Shown here in pieces: positions 34,412 to 46,178 of a stretch of 64,000 nucleotides of DNA. Under the pieces are notes generated by a model. The model saw nothing but the letters and a program-made list of their open reading frames with translations. It did no database searches and was not told the DNA's origin. Each line of letters opens with the position of its first letter. Position 1 is the first letter of the stretch. The stretch spans positions 7,160,501-7,224,500 of the forward strand of contig WPIO01000014.1 in NCBI GenBank assembly GCA_009760855.2, written 5' to 3'. The stretch is from Cristatella mucedo (Eukaryota; Bryozoa; Phylactolaemata; Cristatellidae). The translations under genes were made by a program, and so were the position numbers.

Positions 34412-35865
34412 ACTGTGTTGACATCCATGCTTCTGTATGTGTATTTATGGGCATGTCTGTGTTTGCTCCTGCGTGTGTACATGAGCTGCAATTCCAATTA
34501 AGGTTAAACTGAAGTGACAGCATAGTGACTAAATCTAATAACCTTTTGCCTAGGATGAGTCAGTGTTCTCTTAATTATAATGACTCAGCAATGCATGCAT
34601 CATTATCTGTATGTCATAATGCATAAAAAGTCCTTGCTGAATGCTTGGTAATCGGTGTTATGGCAGCAAGCTTTGGTAGAAGCTGGAAACACGTATGGAA
34701 TTGAATTTTGAATGAACTCTAAATTGGCATAAGACATGTTGTATAGACATTGCCAGATTAGATTTTCTTTAATTTTCGGAGTGTTCCCTAATTCCAATTG
34801 CCATTTATCATCATGCATGAAATCCTACAATGTCATTTTTCTCTATCGAAATCTGGATTGAAGAGTCGGATACCTTCAAACTGAGGTACAACAAGTGTGT
34901 CTTGCTAGCTCTATGCAATAGGGAAGCAGTTAGGACATCTACAACCTTTATCGAAGGCCCAGTCAAATCGTTCGCCTCGTCGGTCTATGTATGAGAATGA
35001 GGCCTAGAGTGCCTACAATTATGTGTAATGGGTCTTCTAGTGATACTTTGTACTATGCCATAGCTGTTGAGTAGTTTCGGTAGTGATCCCGGGTCATTTT
35101 TGCAGTACGATGATCGCGTGATAGCTAGCACCTTGGTACTATGGCCACACCCTCAGAGACCGACTGTCAGTCTGATCGAATTTAATGGGCTTGTGCCGAA
35201 CTTTGTGAATGAAGTGCTTGGTTGTTTAGCTTGGAGATATGTCGATCGGTCGCTAAGCCCAGCCAGATGACTGCTTTGTCCAGAGGTAGTCAAAGTCACG
35301 GAAACGTTTGGCGATTTCTCAGATTCATTTCATAAAGCAGCAGAAGAGCTTCAGTGGTTATCAGCTGGTCTAGAAGTGGCATTGAAGAACCAACTACTAC
35401 AGCAGAGGAACTAATGATCTTGGTCTTAATGAGAGAGCATCCCACTCTGAGCCTGTTACTCTATGGAAGATTCATCCACACCAACTTGATGCAGCCTGGT
35501 AGAACCGCTAATCACACACTGCTAGTTGTTTGCAGTTACACAATGAAAATCCAGTTAGTCAAAAAAGATAAACATCTGCTAATGGCATTATTATCAGATC
35601 TCGGAGAAATTCTTAGAGGTCTAGTCTTCTCCTCCTGCTGCTGATTGAACGAGCATCTCGTTTATAGCCATTGTTAAACCATGCCAAAGATAAGATGACG
35701 CTAGCGCTCAGATATAACATCAAGGATGCATTGCGAGATAGTAAATCTATAAACGTTGGCAGTATTTTAAGCGCTGCAAGGTAAATTTAGTGATCTTGTG
35801 TTTTTAGCTCAAGTTTAATCTGACTTTGTACTAGTAAGACCAGGCGTTCATCCGATTTGACCTGT

Positions 35866-36260
35866 CCATATTGCAAGACATTATATGGAGCAGAAGTCGT
35901 GGAATTTATGAAGGCATATCTGTAGTATCTCGGATGAGATTGAATCGACCTGGATGCGATGGACTCTCCGGCAAAGCCCTTTGAGCTCAGTGGCTCTGCA
36001 AGAGGAAATCGCAGGCCTGGCCCGAGAGCCACTTGCCGAATGCCAAGTCAATTGTTAGCTACTTACTCTCAGGGCATGATGATAAGGGTTAATGGTCCTG
36101 GTGGTGATTATATTGTGGCTCAGGTGCTTTCCCTTGCTTTGCCCTCCTATCTAGTTACATCAGCAGTTCATAGCCCACACCCTCGTGGCTCAGGCGAATT
36201 TCCCTACATGGCATTTTCTATTTGCAGCCAATTGCTGAGAACAAGTTACAGGAAGTAGAT
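35866..36260 (+). repeat. Tandem segmental unit 3, truncated
   Basis: ACATTATATGGAGCAGAAGT, GTGGCTCTGCAAGAGGAAAT and CTCAGGTGCTTTCCCTTGCT repeat the opening of unit 2 (32345-32760). The rest of a third unit is absent. Confidence 0.65.
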
Positions 36261-36269
36261 CAGGATTGG

Positions 36270-37090
36270 TCTCAGACTTGCATAAATATCCAGATAAACT
36301 TCGAAGGCTTGTCCTTTAAAGCCTGCTGCGACTTTACTCACATGACTGCCGGCTGAGTAAAAATCCTTAGCATCCGTTCATCACCTCAGTAAGTCTCGCT
36401 TGCTCTACTTCTTTTGTATCGGTATTCTACTTCTTATCTATACTTGCTACTCCAATTGGCGTGATACCTCGTAGGTAAATTTAGTGGGATGCGATCTCAT
36501 TACGCTGGCTACTGCTCCAATACACTTTGCATAGTACCATGATGTAAGAATAATTATACCAGCCTTGTCTTGCTGGGCATGCAAAGTGTGTGACAAGCTT
36601 AAGAGAATCTCAGCCGGCATGTGACAGTCGCAGTCTTTGCTCTCTGGTATTATGGAAATTCTCGAATATTGCATGTCCGCTCGTTTGTCGGTGTCTATAT
36701 AAATATACTCAGTTATGTATTTTTATTTAAAGATTATATACCTTATCAGGCTATTTCCACTAATAAACATATGTACACTCGTCTTTGGTGATGCTACACT
36801 CCTAGGATGGGGAACTACAGTGTCTACAACTACTCTAGACCACCCTTCCAAACAACGTACAAATCCGGAAACTGGCGGATTCCTATTTTTTTTGGCTCGT
36901 CAGTTACAATTGGCTTTGCACATGTATCACAGTCGCAGTGATTTTCTCCGCCAGTAACTACTGACAAAAGAGTCAGCCAGGTGAAGGCGGTATACTCCTT
37001 TCTGTCTTAGTTGAATCCGCTCGAGTATTATTTCTGCCTTCCTTTAAAACTGCGGAGAATTTTAGATAGCAAAAAAAGCATTAAAAGCGA
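36270..37090. other. No gene seen
   Basis: Unique-looking AT-rich sequence between segmental unit 3 and a LINE A copy. Confidence 0.45.
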
Positions 37091-38735
37091 AAGCGGCTTG
37101 CAATACAATTATGAAAGTCAAAAGACGTCGTCTCGCGTAGAAAAGAGAAGCTTATAAGTAAAGCTGAACTGTTATCACGGTTCAGGTAGTGAATAGGTCC
37201 GACGTAGCAGCTCCGGATAGCTAGGATCGATATGCATCAGTTGGCGGCAGTACTGTCGTTTTTACTTATGAATTGTGGTAGTGAGTTCTGCCGTCTAGAA
37301 GAACCATCCTAGTTACAGCTTCTGTCGTCGCGCAAAGTTAAGAAATATATTAAGTAGCTTACAATCCATATTGGACCTGATAGCACGGAAAGCTGAAACT
37401 GGTGCAGCAGTTTAGCTAGGATTGAAGTTGCCCATTCATTACCTGCCGTGTGGGTCAGCTGAAGGAATTTTCAGTGCTCGCCCTCATCAACCGATTGACA
37501 TCTTAGCTTTATCAACAAAGAAGAGACAGTGTCAAACCCCTAGGATTTGTTATCTACCGTTTCTGCTATTTTCATTAGCAGATGCAGTGGCGTACTCGCT
37601 TTCTTTGGTTGTCCACTACAAATCGACTGACTTACAAGTTTAGTCAGGCCAGGAAATACCTGGGAAGCTGGTGAACATTTTCTCAAGCCACTGGATGACA
37701 TTCCCTAATTAAAGATACAAGTTGGATGTAATTAGCTAGCTCCGGAGGCTATTTTCTTAATATAACTTATATACTTGAGGCATTTGTTTAAGGCAATCGC
37801 TTAATATTAAGCCCATGGTGACAGTAAACAACATAACCACTTGTTAGAAGAGCCAAGTCTTCCAGTCCTGACATACTGTAGGGGTGTCGTGTAACTAGCA
37901 GTTCCGTTTTATTGTCATCTAGTTAAAAGATATTTACTGACAGTCAGGACTGAATATTGGTAAAACAAGTAATTTTCAGTCTCTACATTAAATTTGGTTG
38001 TTCCATAAGAGAAACAAAGTCGAGTACCGTTAGCATACAATATCTAGGTGATTTCATATGCGTAAGGACCGAGTAAAGATCTATGCACGACTCCATGGAT
38101 GACCTGTCTTGCGGACATGATCTGACCTCCACGATACGGATTGGACGTGATCGGACGAGTACTATTTTAGCTACACCACCTGTTAGACCAGAGGCTGTTC
38201 TCAATCGTCCAAGTAGGCTTTCGTGATCGGTAGTGTCATGAGGCGGCTGATAGATCTATCAATGTTAGCAGAGCTGTATTTTCTTTGACTCTCAGCACTT
38301 GTAAAGCGTCTAAAAGGGGATTTATTTCTCTGACGGCACTTTATCAAATGTACTGTTTTTATTACTATAGTTTTTCTGACTAGAATGCTGTTAGTTACTA
38401 ACAGGGTGGCAGCTTCAGTTAAGTGTTTTACCTTAAATCTCGACTAAAAACTTAATATTGGTTCTTTCAAAAACTTTTTATGATTTTCTAAGCGATAAAA
38501 TTAAGTATTTTCCAAGAGCAAAAAAGGAAACAGAAATAGTTTTCTAAACCCTTGGATGTAATCCAGGCTTTATAAGTAAGTCTACTGTGGCCACTTTGAC
38601 TGATCAAGGAATAACCTTGTTTATAAGAGAGGCATTTAAAATACCTTTTTGCGGCTTTGCTAAAGTTCCTCAGTCAGTGAAGACCACAGAGAGGATGGTA
38701 TAGGGCCTTCAAAAAGTGCATTCTTATATTAAGCC
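37091..38735 (-). mobile_element. LINE A, decayed, with LINE B tail nested
   Basis: Colinear with the long LINE A copy from its 3' region (AGCGGCTT...) through GAAACTGGTGCAGCAGTTTA (about 37400), the RT region near 37900-38270 and the linker with TCAGTGAAGACCACAGAGAG (about 38680). Interrupted at 38296-38375. Much older than the copies at 4-7 kb or 27 kb. Confidence 0.75.
38296..38375 (+). mobile_element. LINE B 3' tail
   Basis: TTGTAAAGCGTCTAAAAGGG and GGCACTTTATCAAATGTACT followed by a T/ATTA-rich end: the L2/CR1-like 3' tail, inserted into the older LINE A. Confidence 0.7.
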
Positions 38736-40897
38736 ACTGGCCGTTACACTTCTAGTCTTCCTTGTCACTGATATACACAGATTATGCTGAAGTGATACTT
38801 GTGCAAATGCTATGAGCAGTTGATTACGAGAATAGTAGTATAAATATAAATCTTGTAGGTCCGGCTAGAGTATGCTACGTGCCTTCGATTAGGCTATGCA
38901 CGAATCTCAAACAGGACTTAGCAGTGAGGCACAGATTTCAAAGTCTACCATTTGATCCATAGCTGCAAAAAAATGTGATGTCATGATATAAAGCTAAAAC
39001 GAGGAAATGTAGGGCTGTGAAAAAATTATTTTTTATATAGTTAATGTCATTGAAATGTAGTCAATTCCAATAAATAAAATTTTACAAGAAAAGTTTTACA
39101 GTCAAAGATTAAAAGTTAATTTTAGCATTCAGCAAGTTTTTGTTACCCTAAGGTGGGACCATAACCAATGAGTCATAATCTTAGAAAATATGTCTCTTTT
39201 ATTAGCATCGTAGTCAGCTTAAGATTTTAAGAGTTTCGTTATGCAATGGTTTGCGATAGATTTTCTTGGATGGCGGTAGTATATGGATTTAATAATTTTA
39301 AGCTTTCATTTCATATTAAACTCATTATGATCCCGGAAGCAATGGTCTCCATGTACGACCATTTCAACTTGTGTGAGGAAAATTCGTTAGTTTGCTATAT
39401 TAGCTTTTTGGATTCCAGACCGTATAGAGCTTTAAAAGTACTCGAACTTTAGTGGTTTCTACAGGTAGCTTGTATCCAGCTAATGTACAGCATTAATTTA
39501 AATTGCGATCACAATTATAAATGTTACAAATGTTAAACCAAGAATCAAAAAACCTTTCTTAACTTGAACAATTCTCAATATATCTTTAAACTAATGCTAG
39601 CCTTTTGGACAAAGTCTGATCTACCTATAAGGCCTTCACACGGAGCAATTATGAACCAGGGGAAGATCTAAAAACCATTCATAAAAAACTTAACACCAGA
39701 AAATAAATAACATCCTGTTACTCTGTGTGTGTGGCTTTCTTAATAGACAGTTATCCTGGTTTCACTACTTGCAAGTTGTTTTTGTGTTACTGGCATGTTA
39801 AACAACTTAATGCGTTGAGGATTTCGGAAGAGCTGTGAAAGCAAACAATGTCAATGGAAACCAGCAATGGACGTCCTGATGGCGACTTTGATTACAATGA
39901 AGGTCAGTACTGGTATGAAGTCAGAGCACGACTAAGCACCTCAGACTGTCAGTGGTTTTGAATGACGACATTAGAATTCGTAAGCATGATTCTAGCAGTG
40001 CAGTATCAAGTGAGTGTATGGTTGCCTCTTTTTCAGAGTATAGCATAGCCTAAGCTGGTCGGTCAAGGTAAAATTTATTAAGATTTAGGCAATCTCTGTT
40101 TGCATGGTCAAAAAATGAGCTTTAGTGACAAATGCCGGTATTTACAGTCCTACCAAGCCATTTCTCCAGCCAACTCTTAAGGGTCTATGTGCTTTTACGG
40201 TCCGTCGGCAAGTTTTTCAAGGCGTATTGATCGGAAAGCTGAGCAAATGCAACATTGCTATGATAGTCTGACAGGAAAGTGCAGCACGGAATGCCAATAA
40301 ATATCTTAAAAACGTACTGATGGCTGCAGTGCATGCTGAACTTAAGAAAAGTGAACTCCAGCTTAGCATACCTCTTATTTGTTTTATAAATGTTCAACAC
40401 CTTTTCTCTTGCCATGGATGGTACTAGACTTCATTCCGAAAATAATATCCTTGTAATGGTGGATCGCCGGTGCTCGTAGTGCAATTAGAGCCTGCTTAAC
40501 GCTCCTACTATGGGTCTTCCATCCTGGAGTGCTGGCCTAAATGTTTATAGAAGTGAAAACTAGTGGCTAATTTAGCTAGCCATTCAGATATTATACTAAG
40601 TAAAGCATTAATTCCTGTCGGGTAATGTCCAACATGACCGATTTCGACTAAATTAAAACCATGTTGACCAAATCTAAACTAAAGATCTGCACGACAACAT
40701 TGCGAATCTGAGTTCTTGTCGATTCTGAGGTATGCCTTCCCTCACCCAATTCGCCAAACAACTAATAGCATTTTAGCTAGATCGCCAGCCTGAAACAAAA
40801 TGCAATTTTGTGTCCGCCACAAAAACCTCTACCTTAACCACTTTATGGAGAAATTCATTACTAAGGTTATACATAAAGATATATGTATGTATGTATG

Positions 40898-41187
40898 TAT
40901 CTCCACCTGTAAATCCACAAAGTCATAAAGGCTATGCAGGTGTTACGCAGGAAAGTTTTTTATAGCCCACTCGAAGCCTAAGCAGCTTTCGGTACTCATG
41001 CGGCAGCCAACAGACTTCGTCTTACGCAACAAAGAGAATGTGCGAAGCATAGCAGAGTCAGGAGAGCAGTTGAGGCAGTGTGCAGCATATAAGTAGCAGC
41101 TCAGGACCGCTGAAAAGGATTAGCCATAGTCGGCAGCAGGAGATTAGTTGTCGTTGGGTAAGAATTGTGGAAGTGAGTTCCATAGTC
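40898..41187 (-). mobile_element. LINE A 3' fragment
   Basis: Shared 3' sequence from ATCTCCACCTGTAAATCCAC to GTGGAAGTGAGTTCCATAGT. Preceded by a TATG microsatellite (40881-40900). Lies in an intron of the caspase pseudogene and is absent from the sister unit. Confidence 0.82.
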
Positions 41188-42224
41188 AAATATACAACTA
41201 TAGGATACTATAACATCAAAGAGTTTTTTTCGGTTTTCAACTGGTGTGAAAAGATTGCGTTCTAGCCACAAGGGGCACATACTAGACCTGCTAAATTGAA
41301 CGTGTCTTTTAGCTTATAAAAACGTAATGTTTGTGATTGCACTGATACAAAATATTCTGGGCAAGAGCAACCTAGTGGTGATGAAGGTGGTGATGAAGCG
41401 AAATACAGGGTTCACAATAATTTCTCGTGAAATAAAGCCGACGAAAAAATTCAGCAAACGTGTAAGCTGTGGATTCAGCAGTCGGAGAATTTACGTTCTC
41501 ATAATAGAAGCATGCACCTTTACCACTGCTTGTGAACTTTTTTTTGGAAAATGTGTATGCAAGTTTCTAAGCATGATGCAAATGAATGCTGATGTTGTCA
41601 TAAATCTTTGTTTGTCGAGCTACGTGAAGCTGAACTTTAGAAGCGGGCAAGTCGTCAGGCTATCACAGTTTCTATCTCTTATCCTTTAAGTTGTCCTCTT
41701 CATGACCATAACGAGAAGGAGATATTTTGAATCCAACATTCAGAGTGAAAATTGGCAGTTCGGGGTACGCTTGACTCTATTTTTTAAGGATTTCTTCTCA
41801 AGAATGGAATGAATCAGCCACGACTAGTTCAACTTCATGGTTTCTTGTTAACAAGGTTACTGTTGGCTAAATGGATTTTCCGAAAGGATCTCTCACAGTA
41901 AAATAATGACTTCCATTAGGTAGTGTGTCAATACAGAATACCAAGCCATTGAATAAAGCAAGCTAAAACATGTCCTTTAGATAGATTCACTAATGTAATC
42001 AGATTCAATTACAATTGGTTTGACCTAGATACATTTAGCTTCCTGCTCCGGTCTATTTGGGCCTTCTCCATTCCATGTAAGCAGTAAATAGAGAATTCCA
42101 GGAATAGATCTAAGATATTAAAACTAAGCTAATCAAGCCAACTTGATAGAAGAATAATAAATACCGGGCTGATGGAACAGCATCTTTTGTATTGTGACAA
42201 AACAGTACTGATAGCTATAACCCC

Positions 42225-42335
42225 CTCGAGCTGTGGCAATAGTGGATTGCAAACAGCAGGATTCGAACCCACGACCTCGGGTCAGAGGTCATAAAGAGCG
42301 AATGCCTTACCCGGTGTGTCATTACGGCTCATCAG
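42225..42335 (-). mobile_element. tRNA-derived SINE-like fragment
   Basis: On the minus strand: GAGCCGTAATGACACACCGG (A-box-like), GTAAGGCATTCGC, then GTGGGTTCGAATCCTGC, a near-perfect Pol III B box (GGTTCGAATCC), spaced as in a tRNA head. No matching acceptor stem, so not a working tRNA gene. Confidence 0.5.
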
Positions 42336-42957
42336 TTTGAATAATACATCAATTCTTTGTTTCACCAATTACGCTAGGATATTGCTTTCCGGCATGAATA
42401 ACACCCAGGACAATGTTAATGTCATAATTAAAAAAACTAGAAGCGGTAAGTTTCATGAGCAGTTGCCATGGTACCAGCGGCACAATATGTTGGACTGACT
42501 CTTGCACTTTGCTTGCACGTGTTTACTTAATCCGGAATGCGTACCAAAGGCTTGATTCGTGTCAGTTCGTCTTCCCTTTTTTCTGCTGTAGATGTTCACT
42601 TATTGGCAGAAAAAACGGCAGTTCTTCAAATGCAGGCAGAGGCATACAGTACTGCAAATGTAAAGGGATCAGATAAAGGTAGGATTTTCAAGAGCTACCA
42701 TCAATGCTTCAATGGCTAGTATAAAAGTTTTCAAATAAGCTATTACGAAACAATGCATCTGGCTGAGTCGACCTCGGCATACCACGTCATTCAGCTGACG
42801 GTATTATGGCAGCACTGCCTCTCCAACGCCATAAATGGCTCGGAAGCTGTATCCCTGTTAGTGAACCGGGAGGCCTGGTTAGCATTTGCGACCCCGGCAG
42901 AGCCGGGCACCACCGACCACCGGCTAATGTATACGTAAGAGCTTGCATTTTTCGATA

Positions 42958-43049
<92 letters not shown>
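42958..43049. repeat. (TA)n microsatellite
   Basis: About 90 bp of TA with two interruptions, in an intron of the caspase pseudogene. Absent from the sister unit. Confidence 0.97.
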
Positions 43050-43051
<2 letters not shown>

Positions 43052-44477
43052 GACAATATTTACTGGTAAACCTTGCTGCTTAAGACTCAGATTTACAGGA
43101 TCTATGCTAGAGCATTAAGCGATATCCAGAAAACGAGGTGCATACTCAGCTGTTATTTGCTAAGTCAATCAAAAAAGTAGAATGTAGCATACAAACTACC
43201 AAGTCCTAATCCTCCGTCTTTGTATCAATGGCATATTTATAATTACGTATGAGTTTTTCTTGATGAAGGAGTAGCAATCATTAGCATATATTTTAACAAA
43301 TACCCAGTACATCAAAATTTCTAACTCTTTTATTATCCTTCGGTTTGAGAAAGGCTTTCCTTCTCTACTGAGTCAGACGAAATGTTTTTGCAATCGCATT
43401 AATGTCAAAGATAGCAGCAAAGCCAGCCTTAGAATTTAGCTTACTATTGAAAAGAGGCCAACCTAAAATTTTGGCTTCTTAGAAAGGCATATTGTGGTGC
43501 CTTGGAATATGGATAATATACAATACTTCGTTGATCCTTCTATACATGTTTCTTAATCTAGGCTTGTGAAAGCCATACTGAAGCTGTGTTTTCATAAAAT
43601 CCGTCTTAAACAAGCTCAATTAAAATCTAAATTTTTAGTAGATTAATTTTCATTCGAGATTTGACCCTTGGCTCTTATAGTAAGGACGGTGTGATGAGGC
43701 ACTGTTTTCACCGGAGGGAAATGTTAACACATCGCCTGTATCATGCTTTGTGAGAGCTTCACCCTCGTTACACTACTGCTTTTGGGACCATTATATAAAT
43801 AATTTTAACATGTGCTGTCAATGTCATGTATTATTTTTAAATCATTCAATACCCAAACAGTCTTTTCATCGAGTGCTTTTATCAGTTGCCTAGGAGGAGC
43901 TAAAAGTATGGAAAGTTGTAGCTCTAATAAAGGGAATGTTAAGATAAGGCGATTGACTAATGCAGTTAATTGTGCAGCCGACGAGACTTGTTAGAAGCAA
44001 CATTTTTTTCTGGACCATAAGCAAGTATGGTCGGCTACCGTACTCAGCCCCACTACCTGATCTCATGGAGCAATATATTTACCCCTGCGATAAGTAGATA
44101 TAGCTTAAATAAGCTTGCATTTCATTAACGTCAGCTGAAATAATCTTCAGAGCTTTTGGCAGGGCCTTTAAAGTGATTTTATGATAGTTATATAGGGGTA
44201 TGACAACCAGCACGTTAGGAATATTGAGCTAAGCATCGTCTAAACTCATACATACAGAACCTGCTTAAAAATATCCTCTGGCTAACGCATAGCATATCTG
44301 CTGCTGATGAAGTGGTAATTTTAACTCCCTGCATTAGTAGTCATTTCATTGCACATCACTTATTTCTGCTTCTGCTAGCAGTTTGAGACAGGATTGATTC
44401 TTTCTAGTCTACTGGAATGCATCTAAGTCGGGCACTTTCAGCATGAAAGGCATGAAATGGCTCATGAAATGGCCTGT

Positions 44478-45129
44478 TTATTGTTATTCCATTTTGGCTG
44501 GGCTGCCCCAGAAAGCTATTAGGCCACTGCAGCTTACTATGAACATAGCTGCAAGGCTAGTCTACAAGTCCCAGCGGTTTGAGCACGTGTCTCCTTTGCT
44601 GAAAGAGCTAGGATGGTTGCCAGTTGAGCAACGGATACAGAGCCAAGTTCTTACGCTGACCCACAAGGCCCTCCATGGCTTGGATCCATCGTACCTAGCT
44701 GAACTGCTACATCAGTTTCAGCCGGTTTGCACCCTCGGGTCCTCCGTGGACAATAAATTAGCTGTCACATTCCTCTGCTTAAAGACCGTTGGCAAGAGAA
44801 GCTTTAGCTCTGCAGGTCTTAGACTGTGGAACTTGCTTCCACAATTCTTATGCAACGACAGCTACTCTCCAACTGCCGACTATGGCAATCCTTTGTAGCG
44901 GTCCTGAGCTGCTACTTCTATGCTACTCACTACCTTAACTGCTCTCCTGACTCTGCTATGCTTCCCACTTTTTCTTTGTTGCGTGAGTCGAAGTCTGTTG
45001 GCTACCGAATGCGCACCAAAAGCCGCTTAGGCTGTGAGTTCACTATACAAAAACTCTCCTGCGTAACACCCACATGGTCTTTATGACTTTGTGGAGTTAC
45101 AGACGGAGATACAATACGTTACATTACAT
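44478..45129 (+). mobile_element. LINE A fragment
   Basis: Open for 150 residues (AILAGLPQKAIRPLQL-like, FEHVSPLLKELGWLPVEQRI, SFSSAGLRLWNLLPQFLCND). Ends with GTGGAGTTACAGACGGAGAT and ACATTACAT. Sits inside the caspase pseudogene, missing from the functional unit. Confidence 0.87.
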
Positions 45130-46129
45130 GAAAAAATGCAAAGCTGGATGATACAAAGCCACACGATCGGTTGTAGAAAAACAGCTCATTTTCATAGATA
45201 TGTTGTATCATTATGCAACCACGAAGCTGATACAGTAACTGAGGATACTTGATGTTTCCTTTAATCCTAGAGATCCTGGTCGCTGATGGCTGACGCCAAA
45301 ATAAATAACCTACTTTCTATTTACTTCTAGGAACACACCACACTAGCCTACCTTTATTACTATTCTAATGGCTACATGGGTAAATTTTTCATGAATGCCC
45401 TTACAAATATTTAACTTCATTTTGGTTATTGCAAACGTGCAAAATATAAAACGGCTTGAGCTTGACAGAGCTGCATTTCTCTCAGCTTAGTTTAAAGACT
45501 GCAAAGATAACAGTGAGGCTTGGTCAATGTAATCAGAATATTCTCTAATTCAATTGGAACGAAAAATAAACTATGAAGAACTCCAAAGTTTAGGGCTGCA
45601 GTATATGCTCATGCATGGTACCACTAACATAAGCATAGTGGTTAGTGCATTGTATGTATATTGTTTTATATATCAAAAAGATCTCAAGAAGCGATTTCTT
45701 AAAGAGTAGCATGGCAGTCATAGTTAACTACTCAAACTTCAAGTAAATATAGGAACTTATTATAAAGACCAGGTACGCATCTATTAGTCGTGAAAAATCA
45801 AATATTGAACCAGAAATCGAAGCAGCTTTGTTAACACGAAACCTTTTTTCTAAAAATCTTTTGACTAATGCTAATCTTTCGGGTAAATTCTAAACCTACG
45901 TATGGGCTATTCACAGAGAGGAGTTAAAATCCTCGCGAAGATCGCAATGCCATTTACCGAAAATTCTTAGGACCACAAAGTCATAAAACGCCTGCAAGCT
46001 CTCTGCGTGTATTTTCATCTAGAAAGTCGTCCTGCTTTCACTACGGACCGGCTGGTCTTGTGTTACTAACATGCTTAAAAACCGAATGCTTTCATGATAA
46101 CTGAATAGCTGTGAAAGCACAAAAGCTAA

Positions 46130-46178
46130 ATGGAAACCACAAGTGACTGTACCAATGCCAATATTAACCTCGATAAAG
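46130..46178 (+). CDS. Caspase exon 1 (start codon, short prodomain)
   Basis: Encodes METTSDCTNANINLDK and ends in phase 1. It was chosen because the upstream duplicate has a matching exon (39848-39902, also carrying METS) with a good GT donor at the same place. Here the bases after AAAG are GCACAA, so the donor is GC rather than GT and is a poor match even to GC-AG introns. Alternatives are a phase-1 donor further on, near 46310 (GGG then GTAACG), or use of the upstream copy's exon 1. Confidence 0.5.

Larger units (their letters stand above)
32338..35865 (+). repeat. Tandem segmental unit 2
   Basis: Same order as unit 1: GGCTCTGCAAGAGGCAATCG (32480), CTCAGGTGCTTTTCCTTGCA (32735), the Cys-rich exon (33003), (TG)n (34331-34411), AGCTTTGGTAGAAGCTGG (34668) and AACGTTGGCAGTATTTTAAG (35754). 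An extra segment of about 0.9 kb sits at about 33.13-34.0 kb. Confidence 0.65.
39848..45772 (+). pseudogene. Truncated tandem copy of the caspase 5' half (exons 1-4)
   Basis: Exon and intron blocks align in order with 46.0-49.25 kb. Exon 1 (39848-39902; MSMETSNGRPDGDFDYNE) has donor GAAG|GTCAGT. Exon 2 (42592-42678) has acceptor CTGCTGTAG and donor AAAG|GTAGGA. Exon 3 (45554-45588) is 35 instead of 40 nt; its acceptor AG has become AA and its donor GT has become TT. Exon 4 (45681-45772) still reads SSMAVIVNYSNFK and then meets TAA. Exons 5-8 are absent: the next copy starts directly after exon 4. So it cannot make a protease alone. The unit is longer than its partner (about 6.3 against 3.5 kb), partly because of a LINE A fragment, a SINE-like piece, a TA tract and a second LINE A. 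Confidence 0.75.
39530..45785 (+). repeat. Segmental duplication, caspase unit A
   Basis: Matching landmarks in both units: the intron text near 39535 and 45795, the exon 1 region (39780 / 46055), the segment GGCAAGAGCAxCCxAGTGG (41355 / 46640), exon 2 (42592 / 47488), CCTTGCTGCTTAAGAC (43070 / 47660), a CACCCTCGTTACACTA-like block (43760 / 48565) and GAGCTTTTGGCA (44150 / 48840). Divergence is high, with many indels, so the event is old. Confidence 0.7.

Noticed and set aside
34208-34523. Long open frames on both strands through the TG tract
   Set aside because: Dinucleotide repeats lack stops in several frames; the translations are Val-Cys or Thr-His runs, not proteins.
42787-43056. Minus-strand frame with Tyr-Ile repeats
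   Set aside because: Produced by the (TA)n tract; no independent coding evidence.
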